The notes: a model not told the origin generated them from the sequence alone. Positions 39,906-49,764 are shown, counted from the stretch's first letter. The stretch: DNA of 64,000 bases from Candidatus Woesearchaeota archaeon (GCA_019322805.1 JAHWIC010000001.1:124001-188000), one strand, 5' to 3'. Program-made: numbers and translations.

Positions 39906-40288
39906 AGTAGGGTTAGAATAAGCCACCTTTTGTAGGAACCTTAGTAACCGCAACTTGTGCGATTGATGCTCCTTCTTAGCATTTAACTAAGCGTCTTTGC
40001 GTGCCATAAATGCTCTTCGAGCATTTAACGGTGCTTGACTTGCACAGACAAGGACTATCCGTTTCACCCGTTCTTATTAAAACGTCTGCCTGTTAGCTTG
40101 TTCTTGTCACCAAAAACTTCAAAGGCATCATCCTCTTAATAAGAGGTCTCGTTTCTGTGATGTTGCCGCCCATTTCTGGACCTTACTTCCGTAAGTTGCC
40201 ACAATAAGTGGGTGGACTTTCCTCAGTCAAACAACATGGTTGCCTGCGGATTTAACCGCTTGACCGTTAGCTAAGTACTAACCCTACT
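39906..40288 (-). ncRNA. rnpB: RNase P RNA
   Basis: P1 stem: 40278-40288 pairs with 39906-39916 (11 bp). On the minus strand the CR-I motif GAGGAAAGTCCACCC is followed by the CR-II/III-type ACAGAAACGAG and later conserved segments, ending GGTGGCTTATTCTAACCC. It processes 5' leaders of tRNAs, including the intron-bearing ones in this window. About 383 bases, in the archaeal range. A GGTAATATACCCC region lies just upstream. Confidence 0.93.
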
Positions 40289-40330
40289 GCTATTGGGTAA
40301 TATACCCCTATTTATAAATTTAATGGTAGT

Positions 40331-41488
40331 TTAAGACGAGAACACAATAACCTTACTTTCCTGCTTTCCAAGCCATATAGGCTTTTCATCAACAACCTTG
40401 AACTTATGCTTTTCAGCTGCTTTCTTTAGTTCTTCAGGAGATTTTGCAATCACAGCTATCTTTCCTTTCTTTTTCAGAACAAACTCTGCCTGATAAAAGA
40501 ATTCATTGTACAGCTTTTCAATATCCTTAGGGTTTGTGTGCTTTGATATTGCTGGCGGGGTTGTGATGATTTTATCAATGCTGTTCTTATCCACCTTAGT
40601 GTCGAGCCATTCTATTTCCATTCTTGAGAAATTGATTATTTTGTCAACAGCAGCTATCTTTGCGTTCTTTTTTGTTGCATCAACATGTCTAAACTGAGCA
40701 TCAAATGCGTTTATCATTGGTTTCTTGACTAGTTTCTTTTCTTTGTCAATTTTATCAAAGAAATCATCAAAATTGATATCATTAAAACATTTTAATTTTA
40801 AAAATGAAAATCTGTCCTTTCTGAAGTGATTTACTGAGATATTTGAGGAATACAAAGCAGCTTCTATCGGAATCGTTCCTGAGCCTGTGAAAGGGTCCAA
40901 TAAAATTTCATCTTTCTTGTAATCTGCAATTCTTAACATGGCATAAGCAACTGTTCCTTTTAATGCAGTCGGGTGTGAAAAAACCTTATATTCCCGTTTG
41001 CTTAAGTCAATTCCTGCAAAATCAATGCCAAAAAAACAATCATTGTCAGAAATAAAAACATAAAATATAATATCAGGGTTATCGAGATTTACCTTTGGCT
41101 CGTATTTGTTTTTCTTCTTAACATTATCAATTATAAACCCGCCAACTTCTGCGTTTATTTCCTCGCTTGAGATAGAATCGTTATCAACCTTAGAGCAGCT
41201 GACCCTGAATGTTTTATCCTTATCCAGCCAATCATCAAGGTTTATTTTATCGACTATAATTTTTATCAATTTAAAAAATTCATCATTATCTTTAAATTTA
41301 AAAGAGTCAAATGATGAAAGAACTCGCGTGATTGATTGTGATTTATAGCAGAGCGTACACAACTCAATTAATTCAGCATCAAAAACAAGGCAAGAATTCT
41401 TTATTTCAGACTTTTTATTTAATATCTCGTTTATTTCTTTAGAAGTTATATCTTCAATGCCTTTTGAGGTTATTGCTAGGGCTTTCAT
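40331..41488 (-). CDS. THUMP-domain RNA methyltransferase (Trm14/RlmL-like)
   Basis: 385 residues. N-terminal THUMP region (about 60-150), then a Rossmann methyltransferase with the SAM motif DEILLDPFTGSGTIPIEAALYSS. Relatives make m2G in tRNA (position 6 or 10) or rRNA. The usual catalytic (N/D)PPY is IITTPPAISKH here, with Thr in place of N/D and Ala in place of Tyr, so activity may be altered. It lies next to RNase P RNA and one base before gyrA. Confidence 0.85.
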   Translation of the reverse strand: MKALAITSKGIEDITSKEINEILNKKSEIKNSCLVFDAELIELCTLCYKSQSITRVLSSFDSFKFKDNDEFFKLIKIIVDKINLDDWLDKDKTFRVSCSKVDNDSISSEEINAEVGGFIIDNVKKKNKYEPKVNLDNPDIIFYVFISDNDCFFGIDFAGIDLSKREYKVFSHPTALKGTVAYAMLRIADYKKDEILLDPFTGSGTIPIEAALYSSNISVNHFRKDRFSFLKLKCFNDINFDDFFDKIDKEKKLVKKPMINAFDAQFRHVDATKKNAKIAAVDKIINFSRMEIEWLDTKVDKNSIDKIITTPPAISKHTNPKDIEKLYNEFFYQAEFVLKKKGKIAVIAKSPEELKKAAEKHKFKVVDEKPIWLGKQESKVIVFSS

Positions 41489-43915
41489 TTAATCTTCTTT
41501 TACTATTTTAGCAGCAGCAACTACCTTATCCTCAGGAGAAATTCTCATTAATCTTACCCCCTGTGTATTTCTGCCGATCACTGAGATTCCTCCTGCATTT
41601 GTCCTTATCGCTATTCCGTGCTTGCTGATAAGCATGATATCGTCTTGGTCAGTAACTGATTTGATTTCAACAACCTTGCCGTTTCTCTCCGAGCAGATTA
41701 TATTTCTAACTCCAGAGCCACCCCTGTTAATCAGCCTGTATTCAGAAATCTTTGTTCTCTTACCATAGCCATTTTCTGTTATTGTCAGCAGGGTTTTTTC
41801 ATCTTTGCCTATAACAGTCCCAATTACTTCGTCATTTCTTAGCCGTATGCCGCGAACTCCTTTTGCTGTTCTTCCCATCGACCTTACATCCTTTTCATTA
41901 AATTTAACAGCAATGCCGTTTTTAGTAGCTATTATTATCTGCTTTGAGCCGTCTGTTAATTTAACCCCTATAAGCTTATCATTTGGTTCAAGCTCTAATG
42001 CCCTTATTCCCGCACTTCGGGGCCTTGAGAACTCTGCCAGATTTGTTTTCTTTACTAAGCCGTTTTTTGTGACCATTAAAAGGTATTTTTGAGGGTCAAA
42101 CTCTTTAACCAGTATGGAGGCTGTTACTTTTTCGTCCTTATCGAGCTTCAATAAGTTAACAATGGCTTTTCCTTTTGCTTGTCTTGAGGTTTCTGGGATA
42201 TAATAAACCTTTAGCCAATAAACCTGGCCTTTATCTGTAAAGAATAGGACATAGCTATGTGTATTTGCAACAAAGATATCTTCAACAAAATCTTCTTCTT
42301 TTGTTGTAGCTGCAATTACGCCTTTTCCTCCACGATGCTGCTGTTTGTAAGCCTTGATCGGAATCCTTTTTATGTAGCCGGAATGGGTTATTGTAACAAC
42401 CATATCTTCTTCTTTGATCAGGTCCTCCATATTAAGCTCTGTTGTCTCTACATCAACTATTTGTGTGCGACGCGCATCTGAATATTTCTCCTTTAATTCC
42501 AAAAGCTCATTTTTTATTATATCAAGGATTTTTTGCTCAGAGCCTAAGACTGACTTTAATTCCTCGATTAATTTTAACAGCTCAGAATGCTCATTCTTTA
42601 TCTTGTCCTGCTCCATAGAAGCCAGCCTTTGCAATTTCATATCGAGGATTGCTGTTGCTTGTTTTTCTGTAACATTATAATTGGTCATTAATGCTGATCT
42701 TGCTTGTGCAACTTCACGGCTTTCCTTGATCAATTTGATAACAGGATCGATGTTGTTTATTGCGATTATTAATCCCTCGAGAATATGGGCTTTATCCTGT
42801 GCTTCTTGAAGCTCAAACTCTGTTCTTTTTCTTACAATTAATCTTCTGTAATCAATGTAATTCTGTATCAATGCTTTAAGATTCAGCACTCTTGGCTGGT
42901 TATCAACCAATGCAAGCATTATTACTCCAAATGTTGTCTGCAGCTTTGAATGTTTATACAGTTGGTTAAGAACAACAGTCTGGTTTGCGTCTTTTCTAAG
43001 CTCTATCACTATGCGCATTCCTTCCCTATCACTTTCATCACGAATGTCTGAAATTCCATCAATTTTCTTGTCATGCACTAAATCTGCTATCTCTTCTATT
43101 GCCAATGCTTTGTTCACCATGTAAGGTATTTCTGTTATGATTATCCTGCGCTCTTCTGTGGTTATTTTTGCCCTTATAGTTATTTTTCCACGACCGGTAT
43201 TGTATGCATTTACTATCCCATTTCTTCCACAAATCAAAGCGCCTGTAGGAAAATCAGGACCTTGTATATATTGTATTAATTCTTTTATTGTTATCTCAGG
43301 ATTGTTGATTTGAGCTATTGTTGCATCTACTATTTCACCCATATTATGCGGAGGGATGTTTGTTGCCATACCTACAGCAATGCCAGAACTTCCATTTACA
43401 AGCAGATTGGGTATTTTTGATGGAAGGACAGATGGCTCTTTAAGGCTTCCATCAAAGTTGTCAACAAACCTTACTGTTTTCTTATCAATGTCCTGCAGCA
43501 TCTCTTCTGCAATTTTGTTTAAACGAGCTTCTGTATAACGCATTGCAGCTGCGTTATCGCCATCTACTGAGCCAAAATTACCCTGGCCTTGTATTAAAGG
43601 GTATCTTAATGAAAAAGGCTGTGTGAGCCTAACCATTGAATCATAAACAGCTGTATCACCATGGGGATGGTATTTTCCTAAGCACTCACCCACAATTCTT
43701 GCAGATTTCTTGAAAGGCTTGTTGTGGAACATGCCCATCTGCTGCATTGCATAAAGAATTCTTCTGTGTACAGGCTTTAATCCGTCCCTTACATCTGGCA
43801 AAGCTCTTCCCACAATAATTGACATAGAATAATCTAGATAAGACTGCTTCATCTCATCTTCAATCAACTTTTGGACTACTTTTTGCTCTGTTTCTTGTTG
43901 TTTTTCTTCTTCCAT
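41489..43915 (-). CDS. gyrA: DNA gyrase subunit A
   Basis: 808 residues, type IIA topoisomerase A chain. [30 protein letters not shown] and the active tyrosine in [12 protein letters not shown] are intact. The C-terminal pinwheel contains the GyrA box [11 protein letters not shown], needed for DNA wrapping, so this is gyrase rather than topo IV. Such genes reached archaea from bacteria. No gyrB is seen in the window. Start at 43915. Confidence 0.96.
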   Translation of the reverse strand: MEEEKQQETEQKVVQKLIEDEMKQSYLDYSMSIIVGRALPDVRDGLKPVHRRILYAMQQMGMFHNKPFKKSARIVGECLGKYHPHGDTAVYDSMVRLTQPFSLRYPLIQGQGNFGSVDGDNAAAMRYTEARLNKIAEEMLQDIDKKTVRFVDNFDGSLKEPSVLPSKIPNLLVNGSSGIAVGMATNIPPHNMGEIVDATIAQINNPEITIKELIQYIQGPDFPTGALICGRNGIVNAYNTGRGKITIRAKITTEERRIIITEIPYMVNKALAIEEIADLVHDKKIDGISDIRDESDREGMRIVIELRKDANQTVVLNQLYKHSKLQTTFGVIMLALVDNQPRVLNLKALIQNYIDYRRLIVRKRTEFELQEAQDKAHILEGLIIAINNIDPVIKLIKESREVAQARSALMTNYNVTEKQATAILDMKLQRLASMEQDKIKNEHSELLKLIEELKSVLGSEQKILDIIKNELLELKEKYSDARRTQIVDVETTELNMEDLIKEEDMVVTITHSGYIKRIPIKAYKQQHRGGKGVIAATTKEEDFVEDIFVANTHSYVLFFTDKGQVYWLKVYYIPETSRQAKGKAIVNLLKLDKDEKVTASILVKEFDPQKYLLMVTKNGLVKKTNLAEFSRPRSAGIRALELEPNDKLIGVKLTDGSKQIIIATKNGIAVKFNEKDVRSMGRTAKGVRGIRLRNDEVIGTVIGKDEKTLLTITENGYGKRTKISEYRLINRGGSGVRNIICSERNGKVVEIKSVTDQDDIMLISKHGIAIRTNAGGISVIGRNTQGVRLMRISPEDKVVAAAKIVKED

Positions 43916-44033
43916 TTGAGAAACCTAGAGTTCTTTCGTCTAGGGTTTATGATAGGATTTTATTTATAAGTCTTTTGCTTATAAAATGGCGTTAGGGGGG
44001 CTGTATCCCTAGAATTTTGGGGTTTTGGCAAAA

Positions 44034-44177
44034 TCAGAGCTTCTTAATTATTGACTTGTTAACACTCATGCTAAAACCGCAATAAACACATCTCTTCCTT
44101 TTTCCTGTTAGAACTTGACCTCTAGAATCATACTTCATCTTATTGCCACATTTAGGGCACTTAAGCAAGAACATCAT
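44034..44177 (-). CDS. 47-residue zinc ribbon protein
   Basis: ATG at 44177 overlaps the scpB stop (ATGA); TGA at 44034-44036. Sequence MMFLLKCPKCGNKMKYDS with a second pair RCVYCGFS forms a CxxC...CxxC zinc ribbon. It is likely translated together with ScpB, between it and gyrA. It could help DNA or protein binding in chromosome maintenance, inferred from position only. Confidence 0.7.
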   Translation of the reverse strand: MMFLLKCPKCGNKMKYDSRGQVLTGKRKRCVYCGFSMSVNKSIIKKL

Positions 44178-45721
44178 TTTTTGCTTTTCTTTTTCTCTGC
44201 TTGTTCCTTCCTTAACTGTATAATATCCTTTGGTCCTTCTTCTGATGGTTCTGCAAACTTTATTTTTTCCTCACCAGCAGTTTCAACCATCTCTTCAACT
44301 TCTTCTTCAAAATCTGGTTTCTCTGGCATTGGTTTTTTTGCTTTCTTCTTTGGTTTTTCTACTTTCTCTTCTATTTTTGTCTCAGGAGCTTTCGGCTTTA
44401 TTGGTAGGGCTTCTTTTTTTTCTTCTGGTTTCTCAGCTTCTTCTTTTGGTGCTTCTCCAGGCTCAACCTCTTTCTCCTCCGGAGCCTCTTCTTTTTCTTC
44501 CTCTGGTTTCTCTTCTTCAGCTTCTTCTTTTTCTCCTGCTGGCTTTTCTTCTGGATGCAGCATTGATTCAAGCTCTGCTTCTACTTCTGGAGTCATTTCT
44601 TCTTCCTTTGTAGGATGTAAAATTTCTTCAGACCTTTTCTCTGCTCTTTTTTCAAAATCTATCTCCTCTTCACTTGGTGGCTTTTCTTCTTCCTTTGGTT
44701 CTTTTGGCTCTTCTTTTTTCTCTTCTTCTATTTCTTCCAAAGCCTCTTCAATCTCTTCTTCCTCCTCTTTTTTCTTTGGCTCTTCTTTTGGTTTTTCCTC
44801 TTCTTCAAGAGCTTCTTTAGGTATTTCCAGAACTGTTTCTTCCTCTGGAGCTTTAGGTTTTTCTGGTTTTGCTTCTGGCTTTATAGGTGGCGGGATTACT
44901 TCTTTTTCCGGTTTAGGTGGTTCTTTGGGTGCTTCTGGTTTTTCAGGAGCTTCCTCCTTTGGTTTTTCTGGTTTAGGAACCTCTTCTGGCTTTTCTTCAG
45001 GTTTTTCAGCCTCTTCAACAACCTCTAAGTCACCAAGCTTTTCTGCTGGCTGCAACTGTGGTTTTTCTTCCTTAAGCGCTTTCTTTTTCTGCTCTTCTGA
45101 TAACTCATATTCCTCAAGCTTTACCTTATGGCCTGTTTTATCAATCATATCTACTTCTTTATGTCTTGCTTTTTCTTTCTGTTCTTTTTTAATGGCCTCT
45201 ATTTCTGCCTCTTTCCCCTCAATTGCCTTTGCCATTTCGTCAACATTCTTGAATTTCTCTTTTAATTTGTCTTCGGGGATATCAAAGTATTCAAAGAATT
45301 TCTGGGCTAATTTGATTAGTTTTGTCCTGCCATGCTTTTCCCTTGTTATGTAACCAGCTTCTTCAAGCTCTTTTAGGTGATCATAAGCTTTATTTGTACG
45401 TATCTTAATAACATCTGACTGTTTTACAGGCGCTTTCCATGCAACTACTGCAAGGGTTTCTGTAATTGTCTTGCTTAGTTCTGTTGCAGTTACGATCTTT
45501 CTAACTAAGTTAAGGTATTTTTCACGTACAGTAAGCTTCCAGAAATCACCTTCCTGCACAACCATCAATGACTCTTCTTTTGTATCATACCAATCCTTTA
45601 GCTCATTTAATGCTTTTATGACATCTTCTTTTTTTGCATGACACAGCCTTGTTAATTCATCTATATGCACCTTTTTTCCTGCAGAAAATAGAACAGATTC
45701 AACCTTGTTCCTAAGTTCCAT
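44174..45721 (-). CDS. scpB: Segregation and condensation protein ScpB with long charged tail
   Basis: 515 residues. Residues 1-160 form two winged-helix domains: VESVLFSAGKKVHIDELTRLC and TETLAVVAWKAPVKQSDVIKIRTNKAYDHLKELEEAGYI are the ScpB signature; it is the SMC-kleisin partner. From about 200 to the end the protein is a Pro/Glu/Lys low-complexity region rich in EEKPEE-like repeats, probably disordered. Bacterial ScpB is about 200 residues, so the tail is unusual. Eleven bases after the next upstream gene. Confidence 0.9.
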   Translation of the reverse strand: MELRNKVESVLFSAGKKVHIDELTRLCHAKKEDVIKALNELKDWYDTKEESLMVVQEGDFWKLTVREKYLNLVRKIVTATELSKTITETLAVVAWKAPVKQSDVIKIRTNKAYDHLKELEEAGYITREKHGRTKLIKLAQKFFEYFDIPEDKLKEKFKNVDEMAKAIEGKEAEIEAIKKEQKEKARHKEVDMIDKTGHKVKLEEYELSEEQKKKALKEEKPQLQPAEKLGDLEVVEEAEKPEEKPEEVPKPEKPKEEAPEKPEAPKEPPKPEKEVIPPPIKPEAKPEKPKAPEEETVLEIPKEALEEEEKPKEEPKKKEEEEEIEEALEEIEEEKKEEPKEPKEEEKPPSEEEIDFEKRAEKRSEEILHPTKEEEMTPEVEAELESMLHPEEKPAGEKEEAEEEKPEEEKEEAPEEKEVEPGEAPKEEAEKPEEKKEALPIKPKAPETKIEEKVEKPKKKAKKPMPEKPDFEEEVEEMVETAGEEKIKFAEPSEEGPKDIIQLRKEQAEKKKSKK

Positions 45722-45731
45722 TTTACCCCTT

Positions 45732-46304
45732 TTATGTTAAGCTATAAAGTCCTTCTTCTTTTTTTATTTTATTATCATTAATTAATTTTTCCAGGAATGG
45801 TTCAAGTTCTTTCTCATTAATGCCAGTAAACTTTGATAGATTCTGTAAGTTAAGTTTTCTTGATTTTAACAGCAACATTACAAGATTCGTTGTTAATAAG
45901 TTCATGTTTTTCTTAACAAAATCGTTCTCTGCCTTGAAGCTTTTTGCTACCATATCTACCTTATGCAGTCTTGCCTGTAAATCAGTTAGCAAACTAGATA
46001 TATCATTCATCTTTAATTTTAGCTCTTCTGGCTTGATTATCTCCATTGTAGAAGGCATGTAGTCAAAGCAAAAGCCAATCATTGCTGGCAGGCTTTTTGA
46101 TATCATCTCGACTTCAACAAACTTGCTAAAGAGCTTGTCCTGAGGCTTTGTTTCAGCATAATCCTCTTTTAGAATCATGAAATTATCATCTTCTTTAATC
46201 TGCTCGATATATTTTACAAGAGCTTTTTCAATATGCTCTTTTGGTTTTCCAAGTATCTCAATTATTGTCCTAAACCTTATTTGCTGCTCATTTGGGTTGT
46301 CCAT
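45732..46304 (-). CDS. Unknown 190-residue protein upstream of scpB
   Basis: Mostly helical. The C-terminal part (KSRKLNLQNLSKFTGINEKELEPFLEKLINDNKIKKEEGLYSLT) reads as a winged-helix-like domain, and the N-terminal part (EILGKPKEHIEKALVKYIEQIKED) starts like an ACT/regulatory fold. No firm family. Tight spacing with scpB suggests a linked role. Confidence 0.65.
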   Translation of the reverse strand: MDNPNEQQIRFRTIIEILGKPKEHIEKALVKYIEQIKEDDNFMILKEDYAETKPQDKLFSKFVEVEMISKSLPAMIGFCFDYMPSTMEIIKPEELKLKMNDISSLLTDLQARLHKVDMVAKSFKAENDFVKKNMNLLTTNLVMLLLKSRKLNLQNLSKFTGINEKELEPFLEKLINDNKIKKEEGLYSLT

Positions 46305-46327
46305 AGTTGGCTGTATTTTGTCTTTGT

Positions 46328-48076
46328 TTAAAAATTTTTGTTATTTTTTAGTATTAAAATTATATTTAACAATATAGCTAAGACAAGCAGGAAGTAGATT
46401 ATGAGTTGCTTTACCCTAATATTTGTTGATTCATAGATTGTAACCGGCGTCTTTAATATCCTTACATTGCTGTTAGGGTCTATGAGCCCCAAAAACTCGC
46501 TAGAAGAAATTTGTTGGTCATCGGCTTCAGCCAGCGATGATGTGACTGTTATGCCCTGTGTTATTTCCTTTATTGTTTTTTGGTCATCTCTTTTGATTCT
46601 TATTTTAAGATTATAGTCGCCAGGCTCAGCCTCATCAACAATATTTTTCAACTCAACAGTGTCTACATCACTAGGGGCAATTTCTATCTTTTCTCTGTTG
46701 GCTTCCCTCTCTCCAGAATAGCTTTTAGAGCCTCTGTACACATAAGACCAAACCTCAAATTCATGGGGCATGTTATCATTATTCTTTATCTTTACATCAA
46801 CATCAAACTCGTTTCTTAAGTTAATCTCCTGCGGAGCTTCATTTAGCTCATATGAATATGTTGATTTCTTTTCTTTATCGCAAAGGTCCTCAGTAATGCC
46901 CTCAATGTCCATCTTTTTTGTGTCATCCTCACCAAGGCCTTCAGCATAGATCACGTATACGCCATCTTCATATTCATAATCGCAGTTTGGGTAGAGCTGG
47001 ATTGGCAGGGTAAGAGAATAATCCTGATATTTTGTATAAACATTTGTCTTTGATTGCTTGCTTATAGGCTCATCATCATCTTCGTCAGCTACCCATAGCT
47101 TTATGCTGTCTTTTGTTGTCTTTCCTTTGTATACATTAAGCTTTACTCTTATTGTCTGGCCAAAAGCTCCTTTACCATCTGAACCAAGGTCATATATCTC
47201 TTCAATTCCGATTGATGAATCTTCCTCTATAGGGCTTCCTTTCATTGTTACAAGTTTTTCAGCGTGATTATTTTGAAGGTTTGTTTCTTCACAAGTTACA
47301 AGGATATCTGCTTTTATCCAATATGATCTATCCTCGATGTTCGGTGTCCAAGTGTTAGATGTTTTATGGTATGTTGATGGCTCGTTTGTCCAGGGGGTGT
47401 ATGATTTTACTGTGTTGCCAAACAAGTCCTCTATCCTAACGATCCCAGTTAACAAGGTAGAATTGCCAAATAATTTTGTGGCTTTTACTCTAAAAGTGAA
47501 GTCTTCTCCAGATTCAAATACTGTATCAGCCAGTATCTCAACAAACCAGTCACAGCCAGTTGTTGCGTATAGAATGCTTCCATCATTTGCATAGCCAGGA
47601 GTTGGCTCTGCTATGTTCCATGTTGAGTTAAGGAATGCATTGCTTTTTCCTTTTTCTGTGGTTGTATAGGTTACTTCATCAATTAGTTGATTTCCGTCAT
47701 ATATGTAGAGCGTGTCGCCATCGTTCTTTAGCCCATTACCAATAGATGCGTCATCAACATACAGCCTTATTGCAGATGGGTCTGTGTCAAAGTTATTGTA
47801 AACCCTTGTTGCATCATCTGTGATTATAGCATAGCCATAAGCTGGTATGACTGTACCTCCTCCATTATATAAGCCCCCCTCAATTGTGTCATTGCTATTA
47901 TCATCTCTGATCATATAACCAGAAACGTCAATTTCAGAATTACCATCATTGTATAGCTCTACCCATTCATTATAGGTATCATCTTCTGTATTTGCCATTA
48001 TTTCATTTATGATTAAAGCAGAAATTGGTTTAGCCAATATTATTGCTACAAGAGCAAAAAGTATGGTCTTTTTCAA
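46328..48076 (-). CDS. Surface protein with lamin-tail domain
   Basis: 582 residues. Signal peptide (MKKTILFALVAIILAKPISA), then a lamin-tail domain at about 20-160 (INEIMANTEDDTYNEWVELYNDG and GYMIRDDN), beta-rich extracellular repeats, and a C-terminal membrane helix (QLIIYFLLVLAILLNIILIL). Several Asn-X-Ser/Thr sites. It begins with TTG at 48076, with a TATA-like TTTTAAATATC 20-30 bases upstream. Likely anchored in the membrane facing outwards. Confidence 0.85.
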   Translation of the reverse strand: MKKTILFALVAIILAKPISALIINEIMANTEDDTYNEWVELYNDGNSEIDVSGYMIRDDNSNDTIEGGLYNGGGTVIPAYGYAIITDDATRVYNNFDTDPSAIRLYVDDASIGNGLKNDGDTLYIYDGNQLIDEVTYTTTEKGKSNAFLNSTWNIAEPTPGYANDGSILYATTGCDWFVEILADTVFESGEDFTFRVKATKLFGNSTLLTGIVRIEDLFGNTVKSYTPWTNEPSTYHKTSNTWTPNIEDRSYWIKADILVTCEETNLQNNHAEKLVTMKGSPIEEDSSIGIEEIYDLGSDGKGAFGQTIRVKLNVYKGKTTKDSIKLWVADEDDDEPISKQSKTNVYTKYQDYSLTLPIQLYPNCDYEYEDGVYVIYAEGLGEDDTKKMDIEGITEDLCDKEKKSTYSYELNEAPQEINLRNEFDVDVKIKNNDNMPHEFEVWSYVYRGSKSYSGEREANREKIEIAPSDVDTVELKNIVDEAEPGDYNLKIRIKRDDQKTIKEITQGITVTSSLAEADDQQISSSEFLGLIDPNSNVRILKTPVTIYESTNIRVKQLIIYFLLVLAILLNIILILKNNKNF

Positions 48077-48186
48077 TTTATCTTAGTTAAATAGCAGATA
48101 TTTAAAAGTGTAACTATTTTAGAATGCTCCTAAATCTTTTTAACTTAAGTTAATTCTCAACAGACATTGTTAGGGGGTGTTATATC

Positions 48187-48909
48187 GTGGGTCTGTTTGG
48201 TAAAAAGAAAAAGGTTGTTTCTGGATTGGATATCCCGCCTGCTCCGCCTCCAGTTAAGATTAGTGAAGAGGTTTCTGCTCCTCCAGAAGCTATTGAGCTT
48301 CCAGAGTTCCCTAGTTTACCAGAATTTCCTCCTCCGCCTGGAAAGGGGTTGCCTACTTTTGAGGAAGGGTTAAAGAGGGGAGGGAAGGCTCCTCCTGTAA
48401 AAGAGGCTATTGAAAAAGAGATTCCACCACCAATGGAAGAGATTCCTCCTCCACCTACAGAAGAAATGGAGATGCCCCCACCGCCTATGAAAGCGCCGCT
48501 GCCAGTAAAAGCCAAAGGAGATATTCCAGAAGCTCCACCAGCCCCAGGGATTCCGCCGCCGCCTATGAAAGCGCCTGAAGAAGAACTTCCAGAGGCTCCT
48601 CCAAGACCTGAAGAAGCAGCACCTGAGATGCCGTCATTTGAGGCTGTAGAAGAGGAGATTGGCGAGGAAGAAAAGGTTGGTATGAGGGTCACAGAAGGTC
48701 CTATCTTTATAAGAGCTGATAATTACAGATATGTCCTGGATGAGTTAAGTGTTGCAAGAAACATTGTAAAAGAGTCTGGTGAATTATTTGCAGGGATTGA
48801 GAACATAAGCTCGAGCAGTGAACAGGCATATGAAAATTGGCGTTTGTGTTTAGAGGATGTAGAAAGAAAGTTGCTGTATGTTGATAAATCATTATTTGGA
48901 GGAGGGTGA
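48187..48909 (+). CDS. Proline/glutamate-rich protein with C-terminal helical domain
   Basis: 240 residues, GTG start at 48187 behind GGGGGTG. Residues about 20-160 are low-complexity with PPPP repeats. The C-terminal 70 residues (about 172-240) are helical, ending YVDKSLFGGG. That domain resembles the whole next protein (IDKSLF). First of three closely spaced plus-strand genes, 7-8 bases apart. Scaffold-like; function unknown. Confidence 0.8.
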   Translation: MGLFGKKKKVVSGLDIPPAPPPVKISEEVSAPPEAIELPEFPSLPEFPPPPGKGLPTFEEGLKRGGKAPPVKEAIEKEIPPPMEEIPPPPTEEMEMPPPPMKAPLPVKAKGDIPEAPPAPGIPPPPMKAPEEELPEAPPRPEEAAPEMPSFEAVEEEIGEEEKVGMRVTEGPIFIRADNYRYVLDELSVARNIVKESGELFAGIENISSSSEQAYENWRLCLEDVERKLLYVDKSLFGGG

Positions 48910-48915
48910 TTTGAT

Positions 48916-49155
48916 ATGGAAGAAGTAAAAGCTGGAAGTCCTGTTTTTGTAAAAATTGATGAATATAAAGACGTGCTGGAAATAATTGGTGTTGTAAAAG
49001 ATAAGATAGAAGAAGCCAGAAATACATTAGGAAGGATAAATGAACTAAAGAATGATGAAGACGGTGAATTAGAGATGTGGAATTCAAAGCTTGAAGAGAT
49101 TGAGGAAAAGATTGAATTTATTGACAAATCGTTGTTTCAACCTGAAACCTTATAG
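48916..49155 (+). CDS. Helical protein paralogous to the preceding C-terminal domain
   Basis: 79 residues: SPVFVKIDEYKDVLEIIGVVKDKIEEARNTLGRI through KIEFIDKSLFQ. It shares FxRxDxY-type start and the DKSLF end with residues 172-240 of the upstream protein, so a domain duplication is likely. Coiled-coil propensity is high. Six bases after the preceding stop. Confidence 0.75.
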   Translation: MEEVKAGSPVFVKIDEYKDVLEIIGVVKDKIEEARNTLGRINELKNDEDGELEMWNSKLEEIEEKIEFIDKSLFQPETL

Positions 49156-49163
49156 GTGATTAG

Positions 49164-49550
49164 ATGGCTAAAGGAGAGAATGTCTTTTTTGTAGGAATAA
49201 AAGATCCAGATGATCTGAGAAGAAATGTTCTTGAGACTGCTAGAGGAGCAATTCAAACACTGCAGCTGTTTGAGAAGTTCAGGAATATAAGAGATGAGAA
49301 GATAAAGGCCATTAACCAGCTTAAAAGTGATTTAAGGGAAGTTACAAGGCTGGTCTCGAAACTAAAGACTGCTTTGCCTAAGGCGAAGTTAAGGGTAAAG
49401 CTCCATGAGCATGAAAGATTAAAAGGCGGGAAAGCAAAGAGAAAGAAGAAACCAAAAGAAGTTGTAGTAGAGGGGGCTGCAAAGGGCGAACTTGAAAAGC
49501 TCGAGGAAGAGCTGTCTGCTATTGAAGGTAAATTAGGCGGTTTGGGTTAA
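49164..49550 (+). CDS. Coiled-coil protein of unknown function
   Basis: 128 residues. N-terminus NVFFVGIKDPDDLRRNVLETARGAIQTLQLFEKFRNIRDEKIK, a helical stretch, a Lys/Arg-rich linker (RLKGGKAKRKKKPKE) and a short acidic helix ending LGGLG. It closes the three-gene set. I do not recognise the family; a structural or membrane-associated scaffold is possible. Confidence 0.75.
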   Translation: MAKGENVFFVGIKDPDDLRRNVLETARGAIQTLQLFEKFRNIRDEKIKAINQLKSDLREVTRLVSKLKTALPKAKLRVKLHEHERLKGGKAKRKKKPKEVVVEGAAKGELEKLEEELSAIEGKLGGLG

Positions 49551-49583
49551 GGTTTATTTCTATTATTTTATCATTATTAAATT

Positions 49584-49700
49584 TATCACTTGGTGCACTT
49601 TTAGCATGCACAAATAGTTGTGCACTTGGTTGAGTTTTTTATTATTTAATTTTAAAAATTTAAAACAATTAAAAATAAATAAGGTTGAACTTCGTAGTTT
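49584..49700. repeat. Partial regulatory repeat, copy C
   Basis: Shares TATCACT-GGT (49586-), GCACAAATAGTTGTGC (49608-49623), CACTTGG, and AACAATTA-like stretches with the left third of copies A and B, then diverges. The two large inverted repeats are missing. It lies between the coiled-coil gene and the tRNA-Leu(CAA) promoter region, so this part may act on its own or be a decayed copy. No gene is seen between 49551 and 49764. Confidence 0.6.
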
Positions 49701-49764
49701 AGACAAACATTGTTTGGCTTCTTCTGTTTCTGCACCTAATGGTTAATTTTGTTGATGGTGGCTA

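Noticed and set aside
44115..45353. 412-residue Ser/Phe/Gly-rich ORF on the plus strand
   Set aside because: It is the antisense of the Glu/Lys/Pro low-complexity tail of ScpB; its composition is just the complement of GAA/GAG/CCA-rich codons, and no promoter or ribosome-binding site supports it.
48180..48692. 170-residue Gly/Ser-rich ORF on the minus strand
   Set aside because: Antisense of the proline-rich gene at 48187-48909. Composition is explained by the opposite strand.
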